DNA of 64,000 bases from Acinetobacter silvestris (GCF_002135235.1 NZ_NEGB01000002.1:1-64000); one strand, 5' to 3'; positions 44,801 to 53,300 are shown, numbered from the stretch's first letter. Program-made: numbers and translations. The notes: generated from the letters alone by a model not told the origin.

Positions 44801-45597
44801 GTTATGGCTTAACCATGGGCCTACATACTCGAATTGATGAAACCATTCAAACGACCATCGCCAAAGCAGAAGTCGGTAATTTATATATTAATCAGAGTAT
44901 TGTTGGCGCTGTTGTTGGGGTACAACCTTTTGGTGGCGAAGGTCTCTCTGGAACTGGGCCTAAAGCCGGTGGACCAATGTACATGTCCAAACTCATGCAA
45001 TCACAGATTACTGCATTACAACGCCCATTTGGTACGCAAAAAATGCTGAGTCAGGAGATACAACAACCGCTGTATCAACAATTCCAAGTATGGGTAAAAC
45101 AGCAATTTCCTCAACACTCATTGCAAGAATTAAACTCACCAGTTGGTATCTATGAATTACCTGGCCCAACAGGTGAAAGTAATCAATATACGATTTTACC
45201 AAGAAAGCGTACTTTGATTATTGCAGAAAGTGAGCTCGTTCAATTACAGCAACTGGCAGCGATTTACGCTGTAGGCAGCCAAGTGGTCATTCTGCAAAAT
45301 AATTCATTTATGTTGAAAAACATGCAGTCCATGCCTGAAGCATTACGCAAAAGTATTCATATGATTCAAAATATTGAAACAGGTGAATTTGATGCGGTGT
45401 TATATCAAGGCAATCGCGAGTATTTACTGCAAGTACAAATGCAAATTGCCAATCGGCAAGGTGCGATTGTTGCGATTACACATATGAATGCAGATGCTCA
45501 ACAGATTCCACTCGAGCGATTATTGATTGAACGTGCTCTCAGTATTAATACAGCAGCTGCAGGTGGTAATGCCAGCTTAATGACGCTGGAAAATTAA
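41848..45597 (+). CDS. putA: Bifunctional proline dehydrogenase / P5C dehydrogenase PutA
   Basis: PutA oxidises proline to glutamate in two steps. The 1249-residue protein has a proline dehydrogenase barrel (about 180-520; LVKGAYWDSEIK, FATHNAQT, APVGNHETLLAYLVRRLLENGANTSFVNR). An aldehyde dehydrogenase domain (about 590-1070) has the catalytic Cys 859 in GQRCSALR and Glu about 825 in IAETGG. A C-terminal extension of about 170 residues follows. The N-terminus has no ribbon-helix-helix domain, so this is the non-repressor, extended (type B-like) form. AGGA lies seven bases before the ATG. Confidence 0.95.
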   Translation: MNMTDTAPTINPDLPSFDYITEFKEKTDHEVAINTAWRRAEPECVENLIEHTQIDQELNQKIYDLAFNLAHSLRERKSSTGKAGIVQGLLQEFSLSSQEGIALMCLAEALLRIPDSATRDLLIRDKINQGNWKDHLGQSNLMFVNAAAWGLMLTGKLMETPKQKSLSSILTSLLARSGKGIIRKAVDTAMRMMGEQFVTGETIAEALGHAKSLEEKGFRYSYDMLGEAALTEQDADRYFEDYTQAIHAIGQASTDKDVYNGPGISIKLSALHPRYQRTQIARVHDELYGKILELAVLAKNYNIGLNIDAEESDRLEISLELLERLCFEPELADWKGIGFVIQAYQKRCFYVVDYIIDLAKRSQKRLMIRLVKGAYWDSEIKKAQIDGMTDYPVFTRKVHTDLSYIACAKKLLAAPDFIYPQFATHNAQTVATIYNLAKPDQYYIGQYEFQCLHGMGEPLYEQVVGNIADKKLGVPCRIYAPVGNHETLLAYLVRRLLENGANTSFVNRIADKNLKIDELIEDPIHEIQQTAQKTGIIGEKHTAIPLPKDLLQNVRANSHGIDLANDAELEQLNQVVVALSQSTWKSQPLIGNLDTYDVNELTPKLILNPANSKDTVGIVYETQPQQVEIALTQATKAFQAWQNTHQSDRADMLLKAADLMESRMQALMVLLCREAGKTYSNGIAEVREAVDFLRYYAEQVKTIDNTKIKPLGTVLCISPWNFPLAIFAGQIAAALAAGNCVIAKPAEQTPLIAAEAIKILWEAGIPHSAVQLLPGRGETVGAQLSQDDRIQAIMFTGSTEVAKILQRTLAKRLSQTGQPIPLIAETGGQNAMIVDSSALTEQVVQDAVNSAFDSAGQRCSALRILCVQEDNAKTLITMLKGAMQQLKVGQPIYLNTDVGPVIDADAQFNIEKHIQTMRTKGYPVHQLMYNLNADELKHGTFIPPTLIELPHLDDLKREVFGPVLHIITYKYGEIEQLLEQINQKGYGLTMGLHTRIDETIQTTIAKAEVGNLYINQSIVGAVVGVQPFGGEGLSGTGPKAGGPMYMSKLMQSQITALQRPFGTQKMLSQEIQQPLYQQFQVWVKQQFPQHSLQELNSPVGIYELPGPTGESNQYTILPRKRTLIIAESELVQLQQLAAIYAVGSQVVILQNNSFMLKNMQSMPEALRKSIHMIQNIETGEFDAVLYQGNREYLLQVQMQIANRQGAIVAITHMNADAQQIPLERLLIERALSINTAAAGGNASLMTLEN

Positions 45598-45606
45598 AGT
45601 TAATAT

Positions 45607-45638
45607 GATCCAAGTCATACCCTATGGCTTGGATCTTT
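45607..45638. terminator. Probable terminator between putA and tetR
   Basis: A long stem GATCCAAG-T-CATA / TATG-G-CTTGGATC with one wobble pair and a CCC loop, then three Ts. The stem is strong but the T-run short. Confidence 0.65.
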
Positions 45639-45647
45639 CAATATATT

Positions 45648-46214
45648 TTATCTTTCTGGATATGAACGTTGGATTAACTCTTCTTTCATTTCAATAAAGT
45701 TTGCTTGCTTTTTGGGATCTAGACGTTCAATAAACCATGCACCATCAGCTGCATAGCGCAATATTTTTAAATGAATATCACCATCGGTTGTAGCATGTAG
45801 ACTTAAACGCATTTCCAACCAACGATTCCATAAATCACTGAATGATTTTTCAGTCACCATAATCATAGAAAGTGCCCCCCATAATGAATGCACTCCGAAA
45901 GCTTCACTGGTCAGTGTCAATTCAATATATGCACGGGTAAAACATCCATATTTCACTGGATCACTTGCAATCACCGACTCAACTTCTTGATCCAACTGAC
46001 TCAGAATCAGGTTTAGCATTGCTTCTATAAGTATGTGCTTATTCGCAAAATGATGAAATACCCCACCTTTAGTAATACCTGCCATTGTTGCTACAGCTTG
46101 AATTGAGACCCCAGTCACTCCCTTTTCTGCGGCCAATTGCATTGCACTATCTAAAATCCGTTGCCGGACTAACTCGGGTTCTTTCTTTCGTTGGTAGGCA
46201 TTTTCCATACTCAT
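45648..46214 (-). CDS. TetR-family transcriptional regulator
   Basis: A 188-residue TetR-type repressor. The helix-turn-helix is at about residues 17-62 (RQRILDSAMQLAAEKGVTGVSIQAVATMAGITKGGVFHHFANK); the C-terminal ligand domain is divergent. Its gene lies six bases downstream of the SMR transporter gene on the same strand, so they form an operon and the regulator likely controls the pump. A palindrome matching TetR-type operators is upstream of the transporter gene. Confidence 0.9.
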   Translation of the reverse strand: MSMENAYQRKKEPELVRQRILDSAMQLAAEKGVTGVSIQAVATMAGITKGGVFHHFANKHILIEAMLNLILSQLDQEVESVIASDPVKYGCFTRAYIELTLTSEAFGVHSLWGALSMIMVTEKSFSDLWNRWLEMRLSLHATTDGDIHLKILRYAADGAWFIERLDPKKQANFIEMKEELIQRSYPER

Positions 46215-46220
46215 TATGCT

Positions 46221-46565
46221 TTAGTGTCCTGTAGCATGAGAAAATAAGTTAATCACGACAACGCCAGCAACAATCAATCCAATTCCAATGATTGCTGCGG
46301 CATCTAGACTTTGCTTAAATACAAAGAAACCAATGATCGCTGTTAAAATAATTCCAACGCCTGCCCAAATCGCATAAGCAATCCCTAAAGGAATGACCTT
46401 AATCACTTGGGAAAGTAAGTAAAATGCGATACTAAACAACACAATAACGGCCAATGATGGCCATAATTTGGTAAAGCCTTCGGATTTAACCAAAAAAGTA
46501 GAACCCGTCACCTCAGAAATAATCGCGAGTCCCAACATCACATATGCAAAAAATAGAGAATTCAT
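46221..46565 (-). CDS. SMR-family multidrug efflux protein
   Basis: This 114-residue protein has four membrane segments and the membrane glutamate (Glu 18 in IISEVTGSTFL) that couples drug export to proton import in EmrE-like transporters. The PLGIAYAIWAGVG sequence in segment 3 is also typical. It resembles Acinetobacter AbeS in layout but differs considerably, so I do not use that symbol. Substrates would be cationic drugs or quaternary compounds. Confidence 0.9.
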   Translation of the reverse strand: MNSLFFAYVMLGLAIISEVTGSTFLVKSEGFTKLWPSLAVIVLFSIAFYLLSQVIKVIPLGIAYAIWAGVGIILTAIIGFFVFKQSLDAAAIIGIGLIVAGVVVINLFSHATGH

Positions 46566-46582
46566 ATTGATCTTTAATTAAA

Positions 46583-46600
46583 ATACCAACCAGATGGTAT
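46583..46600. promoter_or_regulatory. Candidate TetR operator
   Basis: ATACCAACCAGATGGTAT is an imperfect inverted repeat with arms ATACC / GGTAT, similar to TetR-family operators of the ACCAACC-GGTTGGT kind. It lies 18 bases upstream of the SMR gene start, where a repressor would block transcription. Confidence 0.55.
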
Positions 46601-46677
46601 CTTAATACGATTTTCAAATCAAATCTGATTTTTAGGGAGAAAAATTCATGTAATCTATAAAAAATAAAATATTTTCT

Positions 46678-47004
46678 CTAATTATCTTCACTCATACACA
46701 GCTCAAAATAATGTTTACGGAACTGCTCTATCGTCTGTTGTTTGCCAAGATCCGTATTAAATAAAGGCTGATCATAAGCATGTTCAACAATCAGTTCATA
46801 GACATCTTTAGACTCACCCTCAAATTCTAATGCGATCTGTTCTTGGGTTTGCAAAGGCACATTATCTTGTCGTTGCTGCATAACTTCTTTTGCAAGAGCA
46901 GCAATGTCTTCACACACATCAATTTCATTAGTTTTGGTCTCGTCTATTGATGCCATGGTTATTCCAGAAATCAATAAGCAACCGAGTAAAATTATTTTTT
47001 TCAT
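46678..47004 (-). CDS. Hypothetical secreted protein
   Basis: A 108-residue protein with a clear signal peptide (MKKIILLGCLLISGITMA) and two cysteines in the mature part (near residues 31 and 104) that could form a disulfide. The mature part is acidic with a helical pattern (EDIAALAKEVMQQRQ). I recognise no family; short proteins with a similar signal peptide and a CEDIA-like start are common in Acinetobacter. Function unknown. Confidence 0.65.
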   Translation of the reverse strand: MKKIILLGCLLISGITMASIDETKTNEIDVCEDIAALAKEVMQQRQDNVPLQTQEQIALEFEGESKDVYELIVEHAYDQPLFNTDLGKQQTIEQFRKHYFELCMSEDN

Positions 47005-47148
47005 AACGCCACCTGATTATTATGGATCACATCATCAATAGATCACACCACTACCTAATCAAATATTATTCACACTCATTATTCGCAACAACACTTAATT
47101 ATTTTTAAAAATAAAAATATTAAATACAAAAACCATCTAATATTTATG

Positions 47149-47183
47149 TAAAAAAAACCTACAACTTGGGGAAGATGTAGGTT
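47149..47183 (-). terminator. Orphan terminator-like hairpin
   Basis: On the minus strand, stem AACCTACA / TGTAGGTT with a 12-base loop is followed by eight Ts. No gene on the minus strand is immediately upstream except the tRNA, which already has its own terminator; see findings. Confidence 0.7.
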
Positions 47184-47364
47184 ATAAACTGAAAATCAGT
47201 TGATCGAGATAGAAACTACAGCCACTCTCTAACAACTATTTTCCACTTAGAACATTCAAAAATCATTGGCATAATATTACTTTTTTACTAAATAAATATC
47301 ACTTAATATAAATTTAGAGATATTGGTCACAATTTATCAAACTAATAGAAACTTTGAGATAGAC

Positions 47365-47400
47365 ATAAAAAAACCCAATTTGTATAGAACAAATTGGGTT
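47365..47400 (-). terminator. Terminator of tRNA-fMet
   Basis: Stem AACCCAATTTG / CAAATTGGGTT with a seven-base loop, followed on the minus strand by seven Ts. It is about 23 bases after the tRNA 3' end. Confidence 0.9.
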
Positions 47401-47422
47401 ATAAACTCTGAATCTTTCTCGT

Positions 47423-47499
<77 letters not shown>

Positions 47500-47673
47500 T
47501 CAACGAAGTAACTTTATACGCTACAGAACTAAATAAAGCAAATATTTTCAAGTTTAATTTCATAAATATTTAAATTAAATTAAAAAATATAGCTACTATG
47601 AAAAATAAGTTCTCTTTTCAATATACTAAAATTGCATTCCCTCGCCTCCTACATACTTTATCCGATGCAAGTT

Positions 47674-48117
47674 TTAGCCACATGCCGCATTCGTAATTTT
47701 CTTAGAAGTAGAATCAATTGTCACGGTAATTCGATTAGCACGATAATCCATTGTCACTGGCTGACCCGGTGCAACAGTACGAATCATGCTAGATTGGGTT
47801 TTTTGTTGGATTTGCGCATCGGTCAAGCCAGTTTGACCCACTAGCTTTTGAGCTTCTTCAGGTAAACAATTCGCTTGGCTTTCACGGAAAAAAGCCCACT
47901 CTTCCACAACTTGACCATTACTTAGCTGACAATATCCAACCTGTCCACCACTGGCATCTGTTTTGATCTCTATCTTTCCACCCTGGTCAATACAATATTG
48001 ACTCGCAGGATTCGCCATTCCAACTTTAGGTTTTAAATCCGTTTTATGTGCTGTATTCGCGCAAGCCGTTAATGTGAGCGTTGCAAAAGCAAGACTAAAA
48101 TAAGTAATTTTTTTCAT
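47674..48117 (-). CDS. Lipoprotein with DUF333 and I78 peptidase-inhibitor domains
   Basis: ATG 48117 starts a lipoprotein signal (MKKITYFSLAFATLTLTAC); the frame extends five codons upstream without signal sense. The mature part has two recognisable modules. The first is a DUF333-like segment ANPASQYCIDQGGKIEIKTD...YCQLSNGQVVEEWAFFR (about 35-85). The second is a C-terminal I78-type inhibitor (LVGQTGLTDAQIQQK to TIDSTSKKITNAACG) with two cysteines overall in place. It may sit in the periplasm or outer membrane, possibly restraining serine proteases. The inhibitor role is inferred. Confidence 0.82.
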   Translation of the reverse strand: MKKITYFSLAFATLTLTACANTAHKTDLKPKVGMANPASQYCIDQGGKIEIKTDASGGQVGYCQLSNGQVVEEWAFFRESQANCLPEEAQKLVGQTGLTDAQIQQKTQSSMIRTVAPGQPVTMDYRANRITVTIDSTSKKITNAACG

Positions 48118-48190
48118 CAACTTAAATACCACATAACTAAATATTTGAATCTAACAAATAAATTATCTTTAAATGTTTAATTTTTGAAAC

Positions 48191-48214
48191 AAAAAGCCCA
48201 TCTTTCAATGAGCT
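48191..48214 (-). terminator. Terminator of pepN
   Basis: On the minus strand, AGCTCAT / ATGGGCT with a wobble pair and a six-base loop, followed by TTTTTG. It lies about 50 bases past the pepN stop. Confidence 0.7.
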
Positions 48215-48265
48215 CTAAGCACCCTAGCGAAGAAAAGGTACACTTCTCTATAAAATATATAAGTA

Positions 48266-50875
48266 TTAGATACTTAACATACTATTCAGAGTTTCCACGA
48301 CATTTTTAGATTTCACTTGCGGTTGCAATGCTTCAAGTGCTTGTTTCACCTCACCACGTTGTGGCTCAGCTAAGGTATACCAACGTGTTAAAGCTTGCAG
48401 TAAACGAGACCCCATAATTGGATTTTTTTCATCTAAATATTTTGCTAAATCAACAAAATGCTGCACACCAAAACTCCATGTATTTACAGGATTAGCATTT
48501 AAACCACCACTGACTGAACGAATTCGGTTTGGCGTACCTAAATCATAATCTGCATGCGCAGTTAAGTATTGGATGGTTTCTTCCGTCGCATTCGGATGAG
48601 CAGCTTGAATCATAAACCATTGATCTAGCGATAAAGCTTCATCTTTATAACGGCGATAAAAATCTTGTAATACAGCTTCAGCTTGTGGTGCATCATTCCA
48701 AACCAATACACGCAAAGCACCTAAACGCTCAGACATATTACCTGTATTTGAATATTGTACATGTGCTAAATCAAAAGCCTCACTATCACCTTGACGAGCC
48801 ATCATACTCAGCATGATATTTTTCAGCGCACGCACGCCCATGGCTTGAGAAAATTCTTTTTGTAGATCTGGATCTAAAGCTAAATAAGTGTCTTTACAGA
48901 ATGAACCTAATTCGCGTGCCAAAGTATCTAGCAAAGCATTACGTTGTTCTTGAATTTTCACAGGACTATAGTCAATATCAATACGGCTGCCTAAATATCC
49001 TTCTGACGGTACATCAAACAAACGTGATGCCAACAGTGGATCTTTTTCAACGATATTAGGAATGGTATTTTTAATCGCTTGTATATAAATATCAGCGTTA
49101 TGACCATCCAACAAAATACGCTCTAACAAAGTTTGAGTCGCTTGCCATTGGTTAAAACCATTGGTTTCATATTGAAGTAAGAATGCCAGTGCTTCATCTG
49201 AATAATTGAAGTCTAAATTTACAGGTGCAGAAAAATTACGTAATAACGATACAACTGGTTTTGCTGTTACCCCAGTAAACTCTATCGTTGCTTCATCTTG
49301 ATCAAACAAATACATGCCATCTTTAACACCATTTTCAATCAGTGCTACAGACTGTAGGTTATATTGCTCGCCAGTTTCTGCATTAAAAAGTGCCAAAGCA
49401 ACGGGAATAGGAACTGCTTTTAAATTTGGATATTTAGCATGTACCTTTAGACTTTGTTTAAAGCTAAGACGATAAGTTTGAGCTACAGCATCGTACTCAC
49501 CTTTTGCTTCAAGCTTTGGCGTACCTGGTTGATTATACCAAGTTAAGAAAGCAGATAAATCTACACCTGAACCTGCTGTCAGTGCTGCCACCCAATCTTC
49601 AACCGTTACGGCTTGGCCATCATGGCGTTTAAAGTATTCATCTGTACCTAAACGGAATTTTTCTTTACCGAGTAACATTGCCATCATGCGGTTAATTTCC
49701 GCACCTTTCTCATACACTGTTGCAGTATAAAAGTTGTTAATTTCCACAAAATGATCTGGACGTGGTGGATGTGACAATGGGCCTGAATCTTCTGGGAATT
49801 GATGGGCTTTGAGTACTGCAACATCATCAATGCGTTGTACCGCAGCAGATTGCAAATCTTCCGAGAATGACTGATCACGGAAAACGGTTAAGCCTTCCTT
49901 TAGACATAATTGGAACCAATCACGACAGGTAATACGGTTACCCGTCCAGTTATGGAAATATTCATGTGCAATGACTGATTGAACCCGCATGATTGCAGCA
50001 TCAGTAGTAAATTCTTCATCCGCAAGGACACATGAGGTGTTAAAAATATTTAAACCTTTATTTTCCATTGCACCCATATTAAATGCACTGGTTGCCACAA
50101 TCATATAGTTGTCTAAATCGTATGGGCGACCATAATGTTCTTCATCCCACCGCATAGAATGTTTCAGTGCTTCCATGGCAATGTGACATTTTGGGATGTC
50201 TTTTTCTTCGGCATAAATTTCAAGCGCAACGTCACGCCCCTCTGAAGTCGTATAGCGATCTTTTAGGACTGCCAAATCACCAATCACACAGGCAAATAAA
50301 TAGGCTGGTTTTTTGGTTGGATCTTGCCAAATTGTATAATGACGGTCTGCGCCAACTTCGCCGGCTTCAATTAAATTACCATTGGCCAATAAAACAGGGA
50401 ATTTTTTGTCTGCTTCAACACGTGTGGTAAAAACTGATAAAACATCAGGACGGTCAGGATAGAAAGTGATTTTACGGAAGCCTTCAGGCTCATTTTGCGT
50501 CACAAATAAATCACTAGCTGCTTGGTACAAGCCTTCAAGCATGGTATTGGTTTCAGGATGAATCACGACGTCAATATTTAGAATTGCTGCATCAGGTGCA
50601 TTCAGAATAACCAGCTGTTCTTTATCTAATTGATATTCATGTTCTGAAAGCTGCTGACCATTTAAAGTAATTGATTTAAGCTCTAAATCACGGCCCAATA
50701 AAACCAAATCACCCGTGGTTTGACGCTTCATCACCAAAGTTGAATTCACATTAGTATGGTCATCATAGACTTGAATATCTAAGTTGATTGATTCAACAAG
50801 GAACGAAGGTTTTTGATAATCTTTTAAATATACAGTTTGATCTGCTTCTACTACTGGGGTCGCCGCGATATTCAT
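48266..50875 (-). CDS. pepN: Aminopeptidase N
   Basis: PepN is the major cytoplasmic M1 zinc aminopeptidase. HEYFHNWTGNRITCRDWFQLCLKEGLT, with the HExxH zinc site near residue 303 and the second zinc Glu 18 residues later, and GAMENKGLNIFN (substrate binding) are intact. The frame opens at 50911, but ATG 50875 is chosen because AGGG sits six bases in front and yields 869 residues, next to 870 in E. coli. The upstream candidate has no Shine-Dalgarno sequence. No partner genes adjacent. Confidence 0.95.
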   Translation of the reverse strand: MNIAATPVVEADQTVYLKDYQKPSFLVESINLDIQVYDDHTNVNSTLVMKRQTTGDLVLLGRDLELKSITLNGQQLSEHEYQLDKEQLVILNAPDAAILNIDVVIHPETNTMLEGLYQAASDLFVTQNEPEGFRKITFYPDRPDVLSVFTTRVEADKKFPVLLANGNLIEAGEVGADRHYTIWQDPTKKPAYLFACVIGDLAVLKDRYTTSEGRDVALEIYAEEKDIPKCHIAMEALKHSMRWDEEHYGRPYDLDNYMIVATSAFNMGAMENKGLNIFNTSCVLADEEFTTDAAIMRVQSVIAHEYFHNWTGNRITCRDWFQLCLKEGLTVFRDQSFSEDLQSAAVQRIDDVAVLKAHQFPEDSGPLSHPPRPDHFVEINNFYTATVYEKGAEINRMMAMLLGKEKFRLGTDEYFKRHDGQAVTVEDWVAALTAGSGVDLSAFLTWYNQPGTPKLEAKGEYDAVAQTYRLSFKQSLKVHAKYPNLKAVPIPVALALFNAETGEQYNLQSVALIENGVKDGMYLFDQDEATIEFTGVTAKPVVSLLRNFSAPVNLDFNYSDEALAFLLQYETNGFNQWQATQTLLERILLDGHNADIYIQAIKNTIPNIVEKDPLLASRLFDVPSEGYLGSRIDIDYSPVKIQEQRNALLDTLARELGSFCKDTYLALDPDLQKEFSQAMGVRALKNIMLSMMARQGDSEAFDLAHVQYSNTGNMSERLGALRVLVWNDAPQAEAVLQDFYRRYKDEALSLDQWFMIQAAHPNATEETIQYLTAHADYDLGTPNRIRSVSGGLNANPVNTWSFGVQHFVDLAKYLDEKNPIMGSRLLQALTRWYTLAEPQRGEVKQALEALQPQVKSKNVVETLNSMLSI

Positions 50876-51269
50876 ATAATGCCCTAATCCTATTCTCTGA
50901 AGCTGAGACATTGTTATTGGTGAGATAAATGATCATACGTCAAGTTTCACCAGCTGTCTGTGCGCTTGTCTTGTTATGTATATGGGTTGAGTCTGTTGCT
51001 TTTCAATCTGATCTCCCAATTATTGAATGGGATCGCTGTATATTTAAGCAAGTATTTTAAAATGATAAATAATGCAGTGCAAATGTATAAAAATACAAAG
51101 TAAATTTTTAAATATTTTGACCTAACTTTACATATAAAACTTACAAGCTTTAAGTAGTCTATAAAATAGTAAATTTGCACAGCATCATACTTGTGCTTTT
51201 AAAGTACACAGTTTCAATATTCAGTTCAGTGTATAATTCTGTATTCTTTGATTCTAAGATTTGATTTCT
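50876..51269. other. pepN divergent intergenic region
   Basis: About 390 bases between pepN and the zinc-ribbon protein gene, containing their promoters. A minus-strand frame (50974-51180) has no protein character. I see no clear operator or promoter. Confidence 0.4.
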
Positions 51270-52424
51270 ATGCTTCAAATTCTACGTAAACAGCTCGATG
51301 ACAGTACCTACTGCCCACTGTGCCAAGCCAGTATGTACTTTGTAGAAGCTGAAGAATTTGATAAAGATATAAACTTTCATCAATGTAGCCATTGCCATCA
51401 TCAAATATTTCCAGATCAACAACGTAATTGCCACTGTGATACTTGCCAAAGTAAACGAAAAAAACTCATGAAGGATGCGCGTTTACAAGAACAGCGTAAG
51501 TTTCAAAAAAAAGAAGTCTATGAATTAGGGCTAAATCAACTCAGCTTTCTACATAAATTATTTTTACTGAGCATTTTAGATAATCAAGTTCAGGATGGTC
51601 AGATTCATCAGGAATTTATTAACTGGGAAACAATCAAATACTATCCGATTACACCCAACTATTATTTTCAGAACACTTTATTAAATCAACTTATTCGAGA
51701 CAATATCTTAGTTGCCAAAGACTTTAGTGATACTGCACATCAATATTATATCAATGTCCGATTAGATGGTTACTCTGAACCGAGCCTATTTAGTATTACC
51801 ACACAATTACGACATTGGTTTTATGAAAATCTAACTCAAGGCACTCCCTTTAAAACAGCAGAGGAAGTCAAAAACACGCTATATCTCATTTTATATCAAG
51901 AAATTGTACAATTTATGCAACATTATTGTAGAACTTGGGGCATTCAAATTTCAGGTAATAAGGCATTCCAAATCTTCTGTTTTCGGTTGCTTGACTCTCT
52001 GGCTGTTGGACAGATTTATTATTTAATTCAAACGGCGTTGGAATATCTTTATCAAAAAAAAGCACTCCAAGCACGAAATGAAAATTTCATTAATACCAAT
52101 CTATTAAAGAAAACATTACAACAATATCGAGAACGTGCTTTGGCTGAAAAATGGGAAACCTCAACCCTACCACGCCCACAAAATATTCCATTGAGTAAAA
52201 TGAGCGAAATCTTGTTTTATAAATTTTTAGGCTACGATGAAAGCATCTTTTTTCAACCCGTTTGGAAGTCTTGGAAAAAAATTGAAGCACGCTTAAACTT
52301 TTATTCACAAAAACGCTGTATGTACTGCGGTTCCAATGAACTTGATGTGGAATATGATGCAGCCAATTATGTCACGCTCTCTTGTCGCAATTGTAAGCAT
52401 CAAGACCATTACTTTACTCAGTAA
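51270..52424 (+). CDS. Unknown protein with N- and C-terminal zinc-ribbon motifs
   Basis: A 384-residue protein of no family I recognise. N-terminal cysteines occur as CPLC (15,18), CSHC (39,42) and CHCDTC (54-59), probably binding zinc. The C-terminus has CMYCGS ... CRNC (about 350-378), a second zinc ribbon. The middle is a helix-rich region (TTQLRHWFYENLTQG, LLDSLAVGQIYYLIQ). The ORF opens with a TTG at 51261, but ATG 51270 gives the more plausible start. The gene is separated from thiM by nine bases and likely cotranscribed. A nucleic-acid binding role would fit the ribbons but is speculative. Confidence 0.7.
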   Translation: MLQILRKQLDDSTYCPLCQASMYFVEAEEFDKDINFHQCSHCHHQIFPDQQRNCHCDTCQSKRKKLMKDARLQEQRKFQKKEVYELGLNQLSFLHKLFLLSILDNQVQDGQIHQEFINWETIKYYPITPNYYFQNTLLNQLIRDNILVAKDFSDTAHQYYINVRLDGYSEPSLFSITTQLRHWFYENLTQGTPFKTAEEVKNTLYLILYQEIVQFMQHYCRTWGIQISGNKAFQIFCFRLLDSLAVGQIYYLIQTALEYLYQKKALQARNENFINTNLLKKTLQQYRERALAEKWETSTLPRPQNIPLSKMSEILFYKFLGYDESIFFQPVWKSWKKIEARLNFYSQKRCMYCGSNELDVEYDAANYVTLSCRNCKHQDHYFTQ

Positions 52425-52433
52425 GGACTCAAT

Positions 52434-53297
52434 ATGAATCAACCTGAAAATCTATCATCGACACACCAAGATGCTTTAACGATTCAAGCGGATGTTCTAC
52501 TGCAAAAAGTGATCGATGCATGGACTCAATTACGCCTTCAGCAACCTTTAGTACAGTGTATTACCAATAGTGTTGCCAGTAATTATACTGCTAATGTACT
52601 GCTTGCCGCTGGTGCTTCTCCTGCCATGATTGACAATCCATTTGAAGCAATGAGTTTTGCCAACATCGCAGCAGCACTCAGCATTAATTTAGGCACACCA
52701 ACGACTGAACAAATGCAAGCGATGCAAATTTCAGCTGAAACAGTCACAGAAAAAGGTACACCTTGGGTTTTAGACCCTGTGGGTTATGGGCCTTTTTTAA
52801 AATGGCGCAGTGAAATGGTTGATCAGTTAGTGCAGCTAAATCCAACGATCATCCGTGGTAATGCCTCTGAAATCAGCACACTGGCGGGTAATCAAGTCAT
52901 ATCCAAAGGTGTAGACAGTACCTTAAATAGTGCTGAAGTTTATATTCAAGCCAAAAGCTTATTGCAACATGCCGAATGTATTGCTATTTCGGGTGAATCC
53001 GACTTTATTTTGTCTAAAGAATTAAATACAGTTATTCAAGTTAATGGTGGCAGTTATTTACAACCTAAAGTTACCGCAACAGGCTGTGCCTTAGGTGCTT
53101 TAATTGCCGCCTATAGCGCAGTTGCAACACCTACAATTGCCGCGATTGCTGCACATGTACATTTTGCCATTGCTGGAAAATCAGCCTTCACAAGAACACA
53201 AAGTGTAGGCAGTTTCAATGTGGCATTTTTAGATGAAATTTATGAAATTACGGCTGATAAATTTTCTGAATATGCAGATATTCAAGTTTTAAAATAA
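52434..53297 (+). CDS. thiM: Hydroxyethylthiazole kinase
   Basis: ThiM phosphorylates hydroxyethylthiazole for salvage into thiamine. The 287-residue protein shows the ribokinase-like pattern: QCITNSVASNYTANVLLAAGASPAMIDNP, WVLDPVGYG, and KVTATGCALGALIAAY with the catalytic Cys of the family anion hole (TGC). It has a roughly 25-residue N-terminal extension relative to E. coli ThiM (262). No thiD or thiE follows, so other thiamine genes are elsewhere. It is probably in an operon with the preceding unknown gene. Confidence 0.93.
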   Translation: MNQPENLSSTHQDALTIQADVLLQKVIDAWTQLRLQQPLVQCITNSVASNYTANVLLAAGASPAMIDNPFEAMSFANIAAALSINLGTPTTEQMQAMQISAETVTEKGTPWVLDPVGYGPFLKWRSEMVDQLVQLNPTIIRGNASEISTLAGNQVISKGVDSTLNSAEVYIQAKSLLQHAECIAISGESDFILSKELNTVIQVNGGSYLQPKVTATGCALGALIAAYSAVATPTIAAIAAHVHFAIAGKSAFTRTQSVGSFNVAFLDEIYEITADKFSEYADIQVLK

Positions 53298-53300
53298 ATA

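Larger units (their letters stand above)
47005..47422. other. Intergenic region with two terminator-like hairpins
   Basis: This region has no credible reading frame. It holds the terminator of the tRNA at its right side and a second terminator-like hairpin at 47149-47183, both for minus-strand transcripts. Both are immediately preceded, in transcription direction, by the same 11-base segment (GGTTATAAACT on the plus strand at 47180-47190 and 47397-47407). Confidence 0.5.

Noticed and set aside
50974..51180. Minus-strand frame of 68 codons between pepN and the zinc-ribbon gene
   Set aside because: Composition reflects AT-rich intergenic DNA (Tyr, Ile, Lys, Phe), no homologue recognised, no ribosome-binding site.
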